A stretch of 64,000 nt of DNA, taken from NCBI RefSeq assembly GCF_001708965.1, contig NZ_LVJW01000006.1:1-64000 (forward strand), written 5' to 3'. Made by a program: the position numbers and the translations under genes. Position 1 is the first letter of the stretch. Every line of letters starts with the position of its first letter. The DNA is from Candidatus Thiodiazotropha endoloripes (GTDB lineage Bacteria > Pseudomonadota > Gammaproteobacteria > Chromatiales > Chromatiaceae). A model generated the notes under the pieces. The model saw nothing but the letters and a program-made list of their open reading frames with translations. It had not been told where the DNA came from and searched no databases. This document shows, piece after piece, positions 10,439 to 20,168 of the stretch.

Positions 10439-12932
10439 AGTTATTAGAGAGAATTCAGATTCTGGAAGCCCTACTTTCAACGGAAGATTACGTCTAAGGT
10501 TTTTGAGTTGGATTAGTATAATTTTGATAATCACGCTTGGTGGCGCGACATACTATATCTATAACACTCAGCAAACACACCTTGAATACAGCCTGAAAAA
10601 TAAAGCTTATGCTATCGGGCAATTTATTGCATTGATCAGCCCGGACGCCATTTACAGCTATGACGTGACAACGCTGGACAGCTTTGTAGAGCAAATTTCC
10701 AATGATGTTGATGTACGATACGCTCAGATTATAACCCTTGAAAATGTACCGGTAACCACTTATTTGCCCGAAGACATCGATCCGAAAACGATTGCAAGCT
10801 GGATTTCAGACAATCCAGGCCAGGTTCAATTTAAGAGCAGTCAGGATACAAACTCGATCACTTTAAAATTCCCAATAAATGATGGAGAGATAAACCTTGG
10901 CTGGCTGGTCATAGGCCTCAACACGAGCAGGATAGAGTACATAACACAAACCGCAACTGTTTTCCTGATTGAGATATATACAATCATCGTTCTCATCTTA
11001 GGTTCAGTAATATTTATAGTGTTCAAGATGCAGGTACTTAATCCTGTGAATGCATTAACCACCGGCGCCACACGCGTAGCTGTTGGAAAACTTGATCAGG
11101 ATGTTCCGATTATTTCAGATGACGAACTTGGTCGTTTAGCCCACAGTTTTAACACGATGCAGCGTGAGATCAAGACAGACAGAGAGATATTGATCGGCTT
11201 CAACAAACAACTCGAAGAAGAAATTGAGTACAGACAAAAAGCTTCAGAAGAGTTAAAGAAACTCTCCATGGCCGTTGAGCAAAGCCCTGCATCTGTTGTT
11301 ATAACCGACACCAAAGGATTGATCGAATATGTCAATCCCAAGTATACCGAGATCAGCGGTTACTCTGCGAAGGAGGTTATTGGCAATCCGACCAAACAAC
11401 TTGGTGCAGACGTGGAAGATGGCGCACTATTAAAAGATATCTGGAGCACTATTGAAAAAGGCAAAGTGTGGACTGGAGAATTCTGTACTAAAAGAAAGAA
11501 TGGTACCGTCTATTGGGAATCGGCTGTAATCGCACCTATACGTGATAACAACAATATCACTACCCACTATCTCACCGTTAAAGAGGATATAACCCAGAGA
11601 AAAGCAATTGAAGACAAGCTTTTGGAGCAGGCCACTCATGATCAGCTGACCAAGTTACCTAACAGGTTTCTTGCCTTTGACCGGCTTGAACAGTTGATCC
11701 AACATGCAGAACGTAATAAGACCCATGTTGCCGTCATCTATATTGATCTTGATAATTTCAAAAATGTAAATGATTCATTAGGGCACTCTGTTGGTGATGA
11801 ACTATTGATTCTGCTATCCAAGCGTATCAACGACCAGTTAAGAAAACAGGACACTTTGGCCAGACTTGGTGGTGATGAGTTTTTAGCACTTATCCCGGAT
11901 CTTAACGACCTGTCTACCGATCTGGAAAAGGTCGTTACCAGGCTTCTTTCAACGACAGAATCTCCTGTCGAACTTCATAACCACCAACTCAATATAACAT
12001 CCAGCCTGGGTATTGCCGTTTACCCGGATGATGGAACCACGGTTTCTGCCCTGATGAGTAATGCTGATATAGCCATGTATGACGCAAAACACGCGGGTAG
12101 GAACACATTCCGCTTTTTTACCAAAGACCTGAACAACAAGATCAGTGAAAAAATAGCCCTTGAGACTGAACTCAGCCAAGCGCTTGAGTTAAATGAGTTG
12201 TATCCAGTTTATCAACCAATACTCGATATCGCACAACAGGAACTGGTTGGCGCGGAAGTTCTTCTGCGCTGGAAAAACCCACAACTTGGAATAGTACCAC
12301 CATCTGAGTTTATTCCAGTAGCAGAACAATCCGGACTGATTCGGCCTATTACTGATTGGCTATTTCAGAGAATACTCGATGATGTCAATGTATGGAGCAA
12401 CAAGCCTGATAACTTTTGGCTATCTGTAAATGTACCACCGAACTACTTTTGTGATACCTCTTTCAGCAAAGCGATCTCCCGCATCAACCAACAAGCCGAA
12501 AACGCAGGAATCAGACTCTGCATCGAAATCACGGAAAATCTGCTCCTACAAGGTGATAGCAATGTACTTAATATATTTGAACACTTAAGTTCGTTAGGAA
12601 TAGAGTCAGCAATTGATGACTTTGGTACCGGTTACTCATCGCTTGCCTATATCAAGAAATTTCCTTTGAATCATTTAAAAATCGACAGGTCCTTCGTCAA
12701 AGGCCTGCCTCATGATGAGGATGATCGGGCATTGACTGAAATTATTGTTCTGATGAGTAAGAAATTTGGAATTTCCGTCATTGCCGAAGGTGTCGAAACT
12801 GAAGATCAAGCAGATTTCTTGAACTCCCTGGATATCAAATATGCGCAGGGTTTCTTATATGCAAAACCCATGGTATCTATGAGTTTCAACGAATATCTGA
12901 GTGATCATTACAGTCCAGTACCGACACCCTGA
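10428..12932 (+). CDS. Membrane HAMP-PAS-GGDEF-EAL c-di-GMP protein
   Basis: An 834-residue bifunctional candidate for c-di-GMP synthesis and breakdown. Order: a membrane segment near residue 25, a periplasmic sensor domain, a second membrane segment near 185, HAMP (about 205-255), PAS (about 280-395), GGDEF and EAL. The GGDEF motif is intact (481-485) and an RxxD inhibitory site (RKQD, 472-475) lies exactly five residues before it. The EAL domain keeps EVLLRW (about 610), DDFGTG (about 730) and AEGVET, so both activities may be live. The ATG at 10428 overlaps the preceding binding-protein gene by 11 bp, implying coupled translation and a shared signal path. Confidence 0.9.
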   Translation: MPIEVIRENSDSGSPTFNGRLRLRFLSWISIILIITLGGATYYIYNTQQTHLEYSLKNKAYAIGQFIALISPDAIYSYDVTTLDSFVEQISNDVDVRYAQIITLENVPVTTYLPEDIDPKTIASWISDNPGQVQFKSSQDTNSITLKFPINDGEINLGWLVIGLNTSRIEYITQTATVFLIEIYTIIVLILGSVIFIVFKMQVLNPVNALTTGATRVAVGKLDQDVPIISDDELGRLAHSFNTMQREIKTDREILIGFNKQLEEEIEYRQKASEELKKLSMAVEQSPASVVITDTKGLIEYVNPKYTEISGYSAKEVIGNPTKQLGADVEDGALLKDIWSTIEKGKVWTGEFCTKRKNGTVYWESAVIAPIRDNNNITTHYLTVKEDITQRKAIEDKLLEQATHDQLTKLPNRFLAFDRLEQLIQHAERNKTHVAVIYIDLDNFKNVNDSLGHSVGDELLILLSKRINDQLRKQDTLARLGGDEFLALIPDLNDLSTDLEKVVTRLLSTTESPVELHNHQLNITSSLGIAVYPDDGTTVSALMSNADIAMYDAKHAGRNTFRFFTKDLNNKISEKIALETELSQALELNELYPVYQPILDIAQQELVGAEVLLRWKNPQLGIVPPSEFIPVAEQSGLIRPITDWLFQRILDDVNVWSNKPDNFWLSVNVPPNYFCDTSFSKAISRINQQAENAGIRLCIEITENLLLQGDSNVLNIFEHLSSLGIESAIDDFGTGYSSLAYIKKFPLNHLKIDRSFVKGLPHDEDDRALTEIIVLMSKKFGISVIAEGVETEDQADFLNSLDIKYAQGFLYAKPMVSMSFNEYLSDHYSPVPTP

Positions 12933-13654
12933 TATCAAACAGCTTATTGCCTCAGTACGTTTACATTTACTGATAGACAGGTGTAAGCCATAAGTTTGAT
13001 AATACTCAGGTTGATAGTTCAGGGTATCCATTAGATCAATCATGAATTCCATCTCTTCAACATCATATTTTCCCAATCATCAAACCCCATGGACTCCAGT
13101 ACACAAGAGCCTTTATTATTGCTTGTATTGTTAACAGATGCTGGCTCAACCGAATTCTATGTTGTTTTAAATGCGGTCCGATCAGCAATGTGTGATGCAT
13201 GACATTTATCTGACTTCTCGCCGATACCCTGAGGTTATGTTTTGTTAAACTTGATAGAGAATGGTAAGCCTCGACCAGTCTGTTGCACTCAAGTCAAATA
13301 TTGAGAGGTCTATTCCTGATACTCTTTAGGAAATTATCTCGTTTGCTGCCATCGGTAAAATATCATTATGTTCAAATTTTCTCAGTTCATATAATCTTTT
13401 CCAATATTACAAGCACCTATACCAGCCTACTGATCAACACTCCTTCTTGTCTTGCGGTGGAGTCAGAATTGTATTGGGTTCGACTCACTATTGAATTGAA
13501 AATCAGTCAGATGACCCATAATCCTCTAGCTGAAAATAATAAATTTTGTTAATTTTACAACTATTTAGATTAACTTAATTGATTTTCAGTGTATAAACCC
13601 TATGTCGATTTATACTTGAGACTAACCATTCCATTTCATTTGGAGGATACAGAC
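12933..13654. other. AT-rich intergenic region, no convincing gene
   Basis: This 720-bp stretch has short open frames on both strands (for example 13283-13552 plus, 12855-13076 minus). None has a good ribosome-binding site or a recognisable protein. The 3' end carries the GGAGG that serves the lipoprotein gene at 13655. Confidence 0.5.
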
Positions 13655-14128
13655 ATGGGAAGATACAAAACTATTTTTCTATCAATTTGCTTTCTAGGTA
13701 TCGGTGCCTGCAGTCAGTCTTCAGACGCTGATAAGAGCACAGCGCCCGCTCAGGAGGGTTCGAACAAATCAGTTACGGATAAGATCGTAGAAACAAGCAA
13801 GGACACATGGGAAAAAACCAAACAGATGAGTAAAGATGCGACAAACACAGTCGTCGACAGCAGCAAGGAAGTCTATGAAGATGCAAAACAGATGGGTAGT
13901 GATGCAGCAGAGACAGTCAGCGATAAATCGAAGGAGCTCTACGAAAACACGAAGCAGACGGCTTCTGAGATTGGCACTACTGTCAAACAAGAGACGAGCG
14001 AAATGATGTCAACTGCCAGCAAGGAGAGTGGTGAAGCTTATGAAGCCGCAAAGGGTAAAACAGATGAACTCTATGAGGCTGGCAAGGAAAAAGGAAGTGA
14101 AGTAATCGACTCGATGAATAAAGAGTAG
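13655..14128 (+). CDS. Small lipoprotein with LEA-like helical repeats
   Basis: A 157-residue predicted lipoprotein. The N-terminus is a short signal peptide ending in the lipobox I-G-A-C at about 17-20. The rest is hydrophilic and repetitive, built of 11- to 22-residue helical units such as SKDTWEKTKQMSKDA, SKEVYEDAKQMGSDAAET and SKELYENTKQTASE. This is the pattern of LEA-type or apolipophorin-like amphipathic repeats. The ATG at 13655 follows GGAGG at 13642-13646 with good spacing; an in-frame upstream start lacks this. A strong terminator follows, so it is probably a single-gene transcript. A stress or envelope-protective role is only an inference from the repeat type. Confidence 0.75.
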   Translation: MGRYKTIFLSICFLGIGACSQSSDADKSTAPAQEGSNKSVTDKIVETSKDTWEKTKQMSKDATNTVVDSSKEVYEDAKQMGSDAAETVSDKSKELYENTKQTASEIGTTVKQETSEMMSTASKESGEAYEAAKGKTDELYEAGKEKGSEVIDSMNKE

Positions 14129-14191
14129 ACAGATTTTGATTCGAGCCATCAATTAATCAGCTACATTTCCACCTCCAATCAATCCTTCTAT

Positions 14192-14220
14192 GCCCTCTCT
14201 TAAAGAGAGGGCTCTATTTT
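14192..14220 (+). terminator. Rho-independent terminator after the lipoprotein gene
   Basis: GCCCTCTCTT pairs with AAGAGAGGGC, followed by TCTATTTT. It lies 63 bp past the lipoprotein stop codon. Confidence 0.8.
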
Positions 14221-14235
14221 AGCTAACATCAACCT

Positions 14236-14266
14236 AGGGCCTGTTAACACTAATCCAATAGGCCCT
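14236..14266. repeat. 31-bp dispersed palindromic repeat, copy 1
   Basis: AGGGCCT (14236-14242) and AGGCCCT (14260-14266) are exact inverted repeats flanking a 17-bp spacer with GTTAACACTAATCC. The same 31-bp unit recurs at 19666 and 60972 in intergenic DNA. Confidence 0.8.
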
Positions 14267-14365
14267 GTTGTGCCTGAAAAAGCGTCAATCAAGGCGTGAG
14301 GCGCGTAATTTGGTTGTTCCAAATGAGTGACGAGCAACGCCGAGTGGCGCTTTTTCAGGCACAAC
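14267..14365. repeat. 99-bp element with perfect 18-bp terminal inverted repeats
   Basis: Bases 14267-14284 (GTTGTGCCTGAAAAAGCG) are the exact reverse complement of 14348-14365. The interior can also fold: TTTGG/CCAAA around TTGTT and GGCGT/ACGCC. It directly abuts the 31-bp palindrome. It looks like a miniature non-coding repeat element. Confidence 0.75.
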
Positions 14366-14705
14366 CCGAAGGGCATGGACTGTTTTTGCACCCAACGGCG
14401 TTACCATTCGTTTAGCTAAAGGATCAGTATTTCATCTACTACTTAATCTTGAAGACGCTTCTGTAACTCGTTGATTTGGATTTACTATTAAGGATTTAGA
14501 ATTAGACTAAATAAATTTAGATACAACCTCCCCGCTCTTCACATGTAGATCACAGATTAAAATCAACTAACCTTCTCATTTCAAAGCACTAACTTGATAC
14601 GAGTACTGTTATTTATCAATTATATAGAGTATAAATAACCCACTTTTTTTGCAGAAATTCATTAGCTTCCAACAGAAGCGTGAACACTAGACTCTAGAAT
14701 GGTTC
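14366..14705. other. Intergenic region, nothing recognised
   Basis: AT-rich DNA upstream of the multidomain regulator gene. No RNA gene or clear promoter could be identified. Confidence 0.4.
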
Positions 14706-17045
14706 ATGGCGATGAACAGAGAGAACGAAAACAATCAGCTTCTGCAGCTATTATCTGAGAATCTACAGCAGCTGAAATCATCATGGCCAATCCTACCCTC
14801 AGGTATCTGGAATGCCTCTTCCGTGATGACAGTCCTGAGACATTTAAGTGAACTCACGAGAAAAAGTCGCCAGGCGGGATTGATCAGTATCACTGACATC
14901 ACCCAATCGATAGACAATATCATCACCAATGTTTACCAAAACGCTCAACAGCCTGTCCCTGCAGATATTGACAGACTAAATCTACTGCTCGATGATTTGC
15001 AGCAGAAAATTCATAACATTCACCAACAAAAAGCAACTACCGCTTCCAATCGTCAGATTAACGACCTGATCTATCTGCACAAATCGAATCCCAGTGATAA
15101 ACTGATTATTGAAGCCATTCAAAATAATGGATGGCAGGTTCTCAGCATTGAGACCATAGAAGAACTGTTTGAAATAAACAGTTTCGAAAAGACCAGGGTT
15201 ATACTCATTGATACTCAATACCTACAGAGTGTTGACCAGATCAATCAAGTACTCGATCAGCTGTCTGTACAGAAGAAAAACCGTCCCGAACTGATATTTT
15301 TGACGCCGGATTGTGATATTGAGATTCGTCTTCAGGTTCTGCGGACCGGCGTCACTCAGTGCTTCACAAAACCCATTAATATCAATGAGTTAATTTCAAG
15401 CATCAGCAAGACTGTCTCACCACCGCATGTACCTAGTAAGCGGGTTCTGGTGGTTGAGGACGATGAATCCCAAGCTAATTTTGCCACGGCTCTTCTTAGA
15501 AAGGGTGGTTTGAAAACCCTTTCGATCACCAACCCATTAAGTGTTCTCGAAGCTGTACAGGAGTTTCAACCCGATCTGATCCTGATGGATCTCTACATGC
15601 CTGGAGCCAATGGTATAGAGCTTACCCAGGTAATACGTGAAAAAGCCGAATTAATGCCTATTCCAATCGTCTTTCTCTCCGGAGAAGATGATATGGAGAA
15701 AAAGCTACTCGCACTGCATTCAGGTGCTGATGATTTCTTAACCAAACCTGTCAGGCCTCAGCACTTGCTAGCGACAGTGAAAACCCGGATCAACAGAGCT
15801 GAAGTGGTTTTTACCGCAGGCGGTAAAGGTTATATCGACCACTCAACAGGCTTAGAGACCAGAAAAATACTGTTACGCACTCTCGATTGCTGTATCCAGC
15901 AGTATCCGGCAAACGACATTGCCCACGGCATCATTTCGATCAGATTTTCTGACCCAGAGCAACATAGTCATAGTGAGATTTACACCACGGTACTGCTTGA
16001 AATCGTAAAAGTACTGAATACCACGCTCGATGCCAATGACAAAATTGCCCGCACATCGGTAACCAGCATAGGAATGTTGATTGTACGTGAAAGCACTACA
16101 GCCATCGAACAATTCAGTACAACAATTTATAACCTTATCAAGGAGATCCTGAAAAAATCTTCAACCGAGTCCGGTTTCGATAAATTTGGTATCGGCTTGG
16201 CATATGTCGATAACACTCAGGAAGATACCGATGCCTATCTGCTGCATGCTGAAACTGCCTCGCTTAACGCGTATCGTCAGCAAGCCAGTGGCTATCTTAC
16301 TCATCAGGATCAACCTGAAATATTGGAAACGGATGACAAATCCCCAGATCAGTTCCAACAGCAACAGTTCAGTAATGCTCTTCTAACCAATCTTATTGAG
16401 TTCAAGGAACAGATCTTCAGTGCTACTGACCAGAGCGGCAATCAGGTTATTGAGCTCATCCCCAGGCCTGCGCCTGCAACTGATATTCTATTGATTTCTG
16501 ACAATATATTTTTAACTGCAGAGCAATATCAATTAAGTGACAAGCTCGACCAGTATATCTGTCAATACGGATTGAATCTATTGGCTAAAACAGCACTGAG
16601 CGGATCAGCAAAGAAGATATTATTACCAATATCCGCTCATGCAATCCATAACGATACATTTATCGACTTTCTGAAGTCTGAATTGCGTCGACTGCAGATG
16701 GTTGGCACCGGCCTGATTATGGAATTCAACCTGCCAGCACTTGCAAAGGATCTAAAAAAGGCCCGTCATCTCTTCGGCGAACTGTCATCATTAGGTATCG
16801 ATACACTACTCGCCAACTTTGCCTGCAATGAAACAGCCTATAAGGTTCTTGCCTACCTGAATGCTGATGGTGTACGCCCCCATTTCACACTTCTAAAGGC
16901 CGATTTTGAAAAAATCAATGATATTGCCACTCAGATTCATTCACTAAACGCAAAGATCATTTTGCAACGCGTTGATAATTTCGATCAAGTCAGTCTGGAC
17001 TGGTCTGAAGCTGCCGACTATGTTCAATCAAGTTATGACTTTTAG
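14706..17045 (+). CDS. Multidomain receiver protein with degenerate GGDEF and EAL domains
   Basis: A 779-residue soluble protein. Residues 1-115 are helical and may be a relic Hpt-like domain. About 120-235 is a receiver-like fold lacking clear acidic-pocket residues. About 243-360 is an intact receiver domain with VVEDDE, the phosphorylatable Asp in LILMDLYMP and the Lys in FLTKP. About 375-545 follows the GGDEF fold (HSTGLETRKILL) but has TSVTS where GGDEF should be. The C-terminal 220 residues resemble an EAL domain without the EAL and DDFG catalytic motifs (ANFACNE where DDFGTG would be). The closest described design is FimX-like: a c-di-GMP binder or effector rather than an enzyme. No histidine kinase is adjacent. 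Confidence 0.75.
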   Translation: MAMNRENENNQLLQLLSENLQQLKSSWPILPSGIWNASSVMTVLRHLSELTRKSRQAGLISITDITQSIDNIITNVYQNAQQPVPADIDRLNLLLDDLQQKIHNIHQQKATTASNRQINDLIYLHKSNPSDKLIIEAIQNNGWQVLSIETIEELFEINSFEKTRVILIDTQYLQSVDQINQVLDQLSVQKKNRPELIFLTPDCDIEIRLQVLRTGVTQCFTKPININELISSISKTVSPPHVPSKRVLVVEDDESQANFATALLRKGGLKTLSITNPLSVLEAVQEFQPDLILMDLYMPGANGIELTQVIREKAELMPIPIVFLSGEDDMEKKLLALHSGADDFLTKPVRPQHLLATVKTRINRAEVVFTAGGKGYIDHSTGLETRKILLRTLDCCIQQYPANDIAHGIISIRFSDPEQHSHSEIYTTVLLEIVKVLNTTLDANDKIARTSVTSIGMLIVRESTTAIEQFSTTIYNLIKEILKKSSTESGFDKFGIGLAYVDNTQEDTDAYLLHAETASLNAYRQQASGYLTHQDQPEILETDDKSPDQFQQQQFSNALLTNLIEFKEQIFSATDQSGNQVIELIPRPAPATDILLISDNIFLTAEQYQLSDKLDQYICQYGLNLLAKTALSGSAKKILLPISAHAIHNDTFIDFLKSELRRLQMVGTGLIMEFNLPALAKDLKKARHLFGELSSLGIDTLLANFACNETAYKVLAYLNADGVRPHFTLLKADFEKINDIATQIHSLNAKIILQRVDNFDQVSLDWSEAADYVQSSYDF

Positions 17046-17111
17046 CATCTGTTAAAACTGATTTTATACAGATTTCACCGAATTCTGATTCAATGGAGAT
17101 TGATTTTTCAG

Positions 17112-17966
17112 ATGGTTGATTGGTTGATACGATTCAGTTTCGATAATTATCCCCGATTATTGAAAAATCCCGTCAGGCTTACATTCAGGTTACCACTCCT
17201 CCTGTTGTCTCTATATACTGCCGGCCCGGTTCAGTCTGAACAACTACCAATCGAAAGCCTGCTGCAACGCAGTTATCTTGATGACTATTACAGCAACGTA
17301 GTGTTTGGCTATCGGATCGTCACAGAGACTGAAAAGTATGGTGCTCGTTATACCGGCAATAACCTGCGCTGTACAAATTGTCATTTGAACGCTGGCCGCA
17401 AGGAACACGCAATTCCGTTGAATGTTGCCGGAATGTATCCAAAGTGGCGGAGTAAGAACGGTCGACGCAATGGTATCGGACTTCGCATACGCGAGTGTTT
17501 CGTCTACAGCCTGAATGGCATCATGCCCCCTGAAGACGCTCCTGAGGTGATGGCGGTAGCTGCCTATATCTCATATCTATCACATGGGGAGGTAATCGGC
17601 GAAGCTCCTGCAGGCCGGGGTGTCCCCACACTACCTGACACCGGTTATGATCCGAACCCGGCCTCAGGCAAAGCGATCTATGACCAGAAGTGTGCTGCCT
17701 GCCATGGTGCAGACGGCCAGGGAATCCCAAACATCCCACCATTATGGGGTATGGACGCTTATAACGATGGCGCTGGTATGGCGAGAGTTCACCGAGCTGC
17801 CGGCTTCATTTGGGCGAATATGCCCCTGGGTCAGGAACGCACACTCAGCCATCAGCAGGCATTGGATGTAGCAGCCTATATCAACATGCAGATTCGTCCA
17901 GGCGACCCGCGAGAATACAAACTCTTAAAACTGTTCGAGACAGTATCCTGGCTTTTTGATCGATGA
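17112..17966 (+). CDS. TsdA-like dihaem cytochrome c (thiosulfate dehydrogenase family)
   Basis: A 284-residue exported c-type cytochrome with a hydrophobic signal (LPLLLLSLYTAGPVQS). Two haem sites are present: CTNCH at about 87-91 and CAACH at about 194-198. The first sits in a GNNLRCTNCHLNAGRK context and is followed by RECFVYSLNG. Both match the TsdA family, where that Cys is the distal ligand of the first haem. ANMPLGQ supplies a possible Met ligand for the second haem. TsdA oxidises thiosulfate to tetrathionate or works in reverse in the periplasm. The SulP gene starts 22 bp downstream, so they are probably co-transcribed. The ATG at 17112 is preferred; a TTG at 17100 is possible. Confidence 0.78.
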   Translation: MVDWLIRFSFDNYPRLLKNPVRLTFRLPLLLLSLYTAGPVQSEQLPIESLLQRSYLDDYYSNVVFGYRIVTETEKYGARYTGNNLRCTNCHLNAGRKEHAIPLNVAGMYPKWRSKNGRRNGIGLRIRECFVYSLNGIMPPEDAPEVMAVAAYISYLSHGEVIGEAPAGRGVPTLPDTGYDPNPASGKAIYDQKCAACHGADGQGIPNIPPLWGMDAYNDGAGMARVHRAAGFIWANMPLGQERTLSHQQALDVAAYINMQIRPGDPREYKLLKLFETVSWLFDR

Positions 17967-17988
17967 ATATTTACCACGGACGGTATAG

Positions 17989-19611
17989 ATGTTTGAGGTT
18001 GGCCAGAAAGCCGACAGTCACATTGCCATGGCAGTAAACCTTCTGGCAGACATTTCACCATGGCGCCCCAGTCACTCTCCTGGCTTAAAATTAAGAAGCG
18101 AACTGTTTGCGGCCCTGATTGGCGCCATTCTGGTAATACCACAAGGGATCACCTTTGCCTATCTGGCCGGTCTTCCTCCTGAGTACGGCATATACACAGC
18201 TATTTTTGTCACACTGTTTGCCAGTCTGTTTGGCACCAGTTCCATGCTGGGTGGACCGAATACAGCCGTTGCGATTTTGATCGGTGTTGCAGTCGCCCCA
18301 TTTGCAGGACGTGGAAGTCCACTCTACATTGAATATGTTCTCCTGCTCAGCTTCATGGTCGGCATGATACAGCTTCTGATCTGGTTGTTACGGGGAGGTC
18401 GTTTTTTCATGTACCTGAGTCCGGCAGCAATCACCGGAATCACCACCGGGGTGGGCTTCATTCTGATACTCTCGTCACTCGATGGCATCTTTGGTCTCTC
18501 ATCTTCGGATACCCATTTTTTTTATCATAAGCTCTATTTTTTAATTGATGATGCTGAAAACTTAATCAATCCTTTCAGCTTTACCATCGGTGCAACCACG
18601 GTGGTTGTCGGCATGATTGCCCGCCACTACAACACCCGTTACGCAATACTCATTGCCATCACGGCTGGTTATTTCTGTGGTTTGGTTTTAATGTCGTACT
18701 ATTCCCAGGTGGAGATGGAACTTGAGTTACTGGGTCATTTACCAATCAATCCACTACCGTTAACATATCCCCCAATGGGATCCGACTATTTGATCACCGG
18801 CCTGGCTATGTTACCTGATGCAATGATCATTGCGTTGATCGGATTAGCCCAATCGATGGTAATCGTCAAACAGCTTCGCAACGATACCGATCAACCGATC
18901 CAACCGGATAAAGAGGTATTTGCTCAAAGCATAGCGAATCTTCTGGCCCCGTTTTTTTCCAGTTTTGCCGGATCCGGAAGTTTCAATCGTACCCAGGTCA
19001 ATCAATCATTGCACGCTGAAACACCTCTAACCGGCATAGTCTCTGCTTGTATCGTGCTGGTTTTAATCTTGCTGCTTGGACCCGTACTTACCTACCTGCC
19101 AATGCCAGCAATCTCAGGGACTTTGATGTTGGTCGGCATTGGCATGATCAAGACCGATGAGATCAAGCGCCTGTTCAATTGGCGAGGAGAATTGGCTGTA
19201 TTCACAACAACGCTGTTCTGTATTCTTTTCCTTGGCTTACAGACCGGATTGGTCGTCGCCTTGGTGTTATCCGTTTTGCTGTTTGTTATCTCCGCCTCGA
19301 GCCTTGAACTTATAGCCGAACGGGAGAGTGTCTCGGTCAGAATTCGCGTAGAGGGCCACTTGTTCTATGCATCGATCGACCAACTCAGTCAGATACTCAA
19401 AGAGCACCGACACGAGAGTGTCGTTCTAGACCTCAGTGTTGTCACTTACCTTGATCTGTCAGCTACAGAAGCAATCACCAAGGAACTGGCCAATCGGGAT
19501 CAGGAGAGTACCTTCTTTGCAGTCAAACTGAGCTCGAAAAAATTGCAAAACCAGTTTGAAATCAAAATGGCTGGGCAGCCGGTTCAGTTCATCCAACATA
19601 ATCAAATCTAA
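17989..19611 (+). CDS. SulP-family anion transporter with STAS domain
   Basis: A 540-residue inner-membrane transporter of the SulP family. LRSELFAALIGAILVIPQGITF corresponds to the family's first helix, and LGGPNTAVAILIG follows in the next helices. There are about 11-12 membrane segments and a C-terminal STAS domain (about 450-535, VVLDLSVVTYLDLSATEA). It starts 22 bp after the TsdA-like cytochrome gene. The pairing suggests movement of a sulfur oxyanion, but this cannot be shown from the sequence. It is clearly distinct from the SulP protein at 7728. Confidence 0.87.
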   Translation: MFEVGQKADSHIAMAVNLLADISPWRPSHSPGLKLRSELFAALIGAILVIPQGITFAYLAGLPPEYGIYTAIFVTLFASLFGTSSMLGGPNTAVAILIGVAVAPFAGRGSPLYIEYVLLLSFMVGMIQLLIWLLRGGRFFMYLSPAAITGITTGVGFILILSSLDGIFGLSSSDTHFFYHKLYFLIDDAENLINPFSFTIGATTVVVGMIARHYNTRYAILIAITAGYFCGLVLMSYYSQVEMELELLGHLPINPLPLTYPPMGSDYLITGLAMLPDAMIIALIGLAQSMVIVKQLRNDTDQPIQPDKEVFAQSIANLLAPFFSSFAGSGSFNRTQVNQSLHAETPLTGIVSACIVLVLILLLGPVLTYLPMPAISGTLMLVGIGMIKTDEIKRLFNWRGELAVFTTTLFCILFLGLQTGLVVALVLSVLLFVISASSLELIAERESVSVRIRVEGHLFYASIDQLSQILKEHRHESVVLDLSVVTYLDLSATEAITKELANRDQESTFFAVKLSSKKLQNQFEIKMAGQPVQFIQHNQI

Positions 19612-20168
19612 AATCTTTTCTTACTACCGGTAAAAATGAAGCTGAGGACTCTGATCATTTCAACTAGGGCCTGCTAATACTAATCCAACAGGCCCCAAGC
19701 TATTTGCATATCCCGATAGTTGATCTGATTGCTCACACAAACCTGGAAAGGCATAAAGTGACCTAGCCTTTGAGATGTCTTCCGGGTTGTATTTGACGTC
19801 ACTGATTAATCAAGGGCAATGAAGAACAACTGAAGTAACACCATTGTTTCCTATCTGGTCTATTGGATAACCGTTACCGGTATCAGGTGAATTCTGTGCT
19901 TCACTCAATATCAGGGATCAAAGAACCTCATTCCGAATAATCAAATATAATGGTAGATGTCCGGGTTAATTAGTATCCCAGGAGTCTCTTTTATCAATCG
20001 AGTTATAGTCAATAACATCATTTTAACTACGTAATTATTTAACTTCCGTTACCTGCCATCCTAATCTAAAGTATAAATTATGGTTTTGAAAACAACCGCA
20101 TTGAGGGGGGTTATGGCTGTTTTGGATCCGCCTTTGAGCTCTACTTTATAAATCCAACACATCATACA
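19612..20168. other. Intergenic region with one palindromic repeat
   Basis: No gene is supported in these 557 bp. It contains copy 2 of the 31-bp palindrome at 19666-19696. GAGGGGGGTT at 20103 is too far from the next ATG to be its ribosome-binding site. Confidence 0.5.
19666..19696. repeat. 31-bp dispersed palindromic repeat, copy 2
   Basis: AGGGCCT ... AGGCCCC with the same 17-bp spacer pattern (GCTAATACTAATCCAAC) as at 14236; one arm base differs. Confidence 0.75.

Noticed and set aside
13283-13552. 89-codon frame in the AT-rich gap
   Set aside because: No ribosome-binding site; composition does not look like protein.
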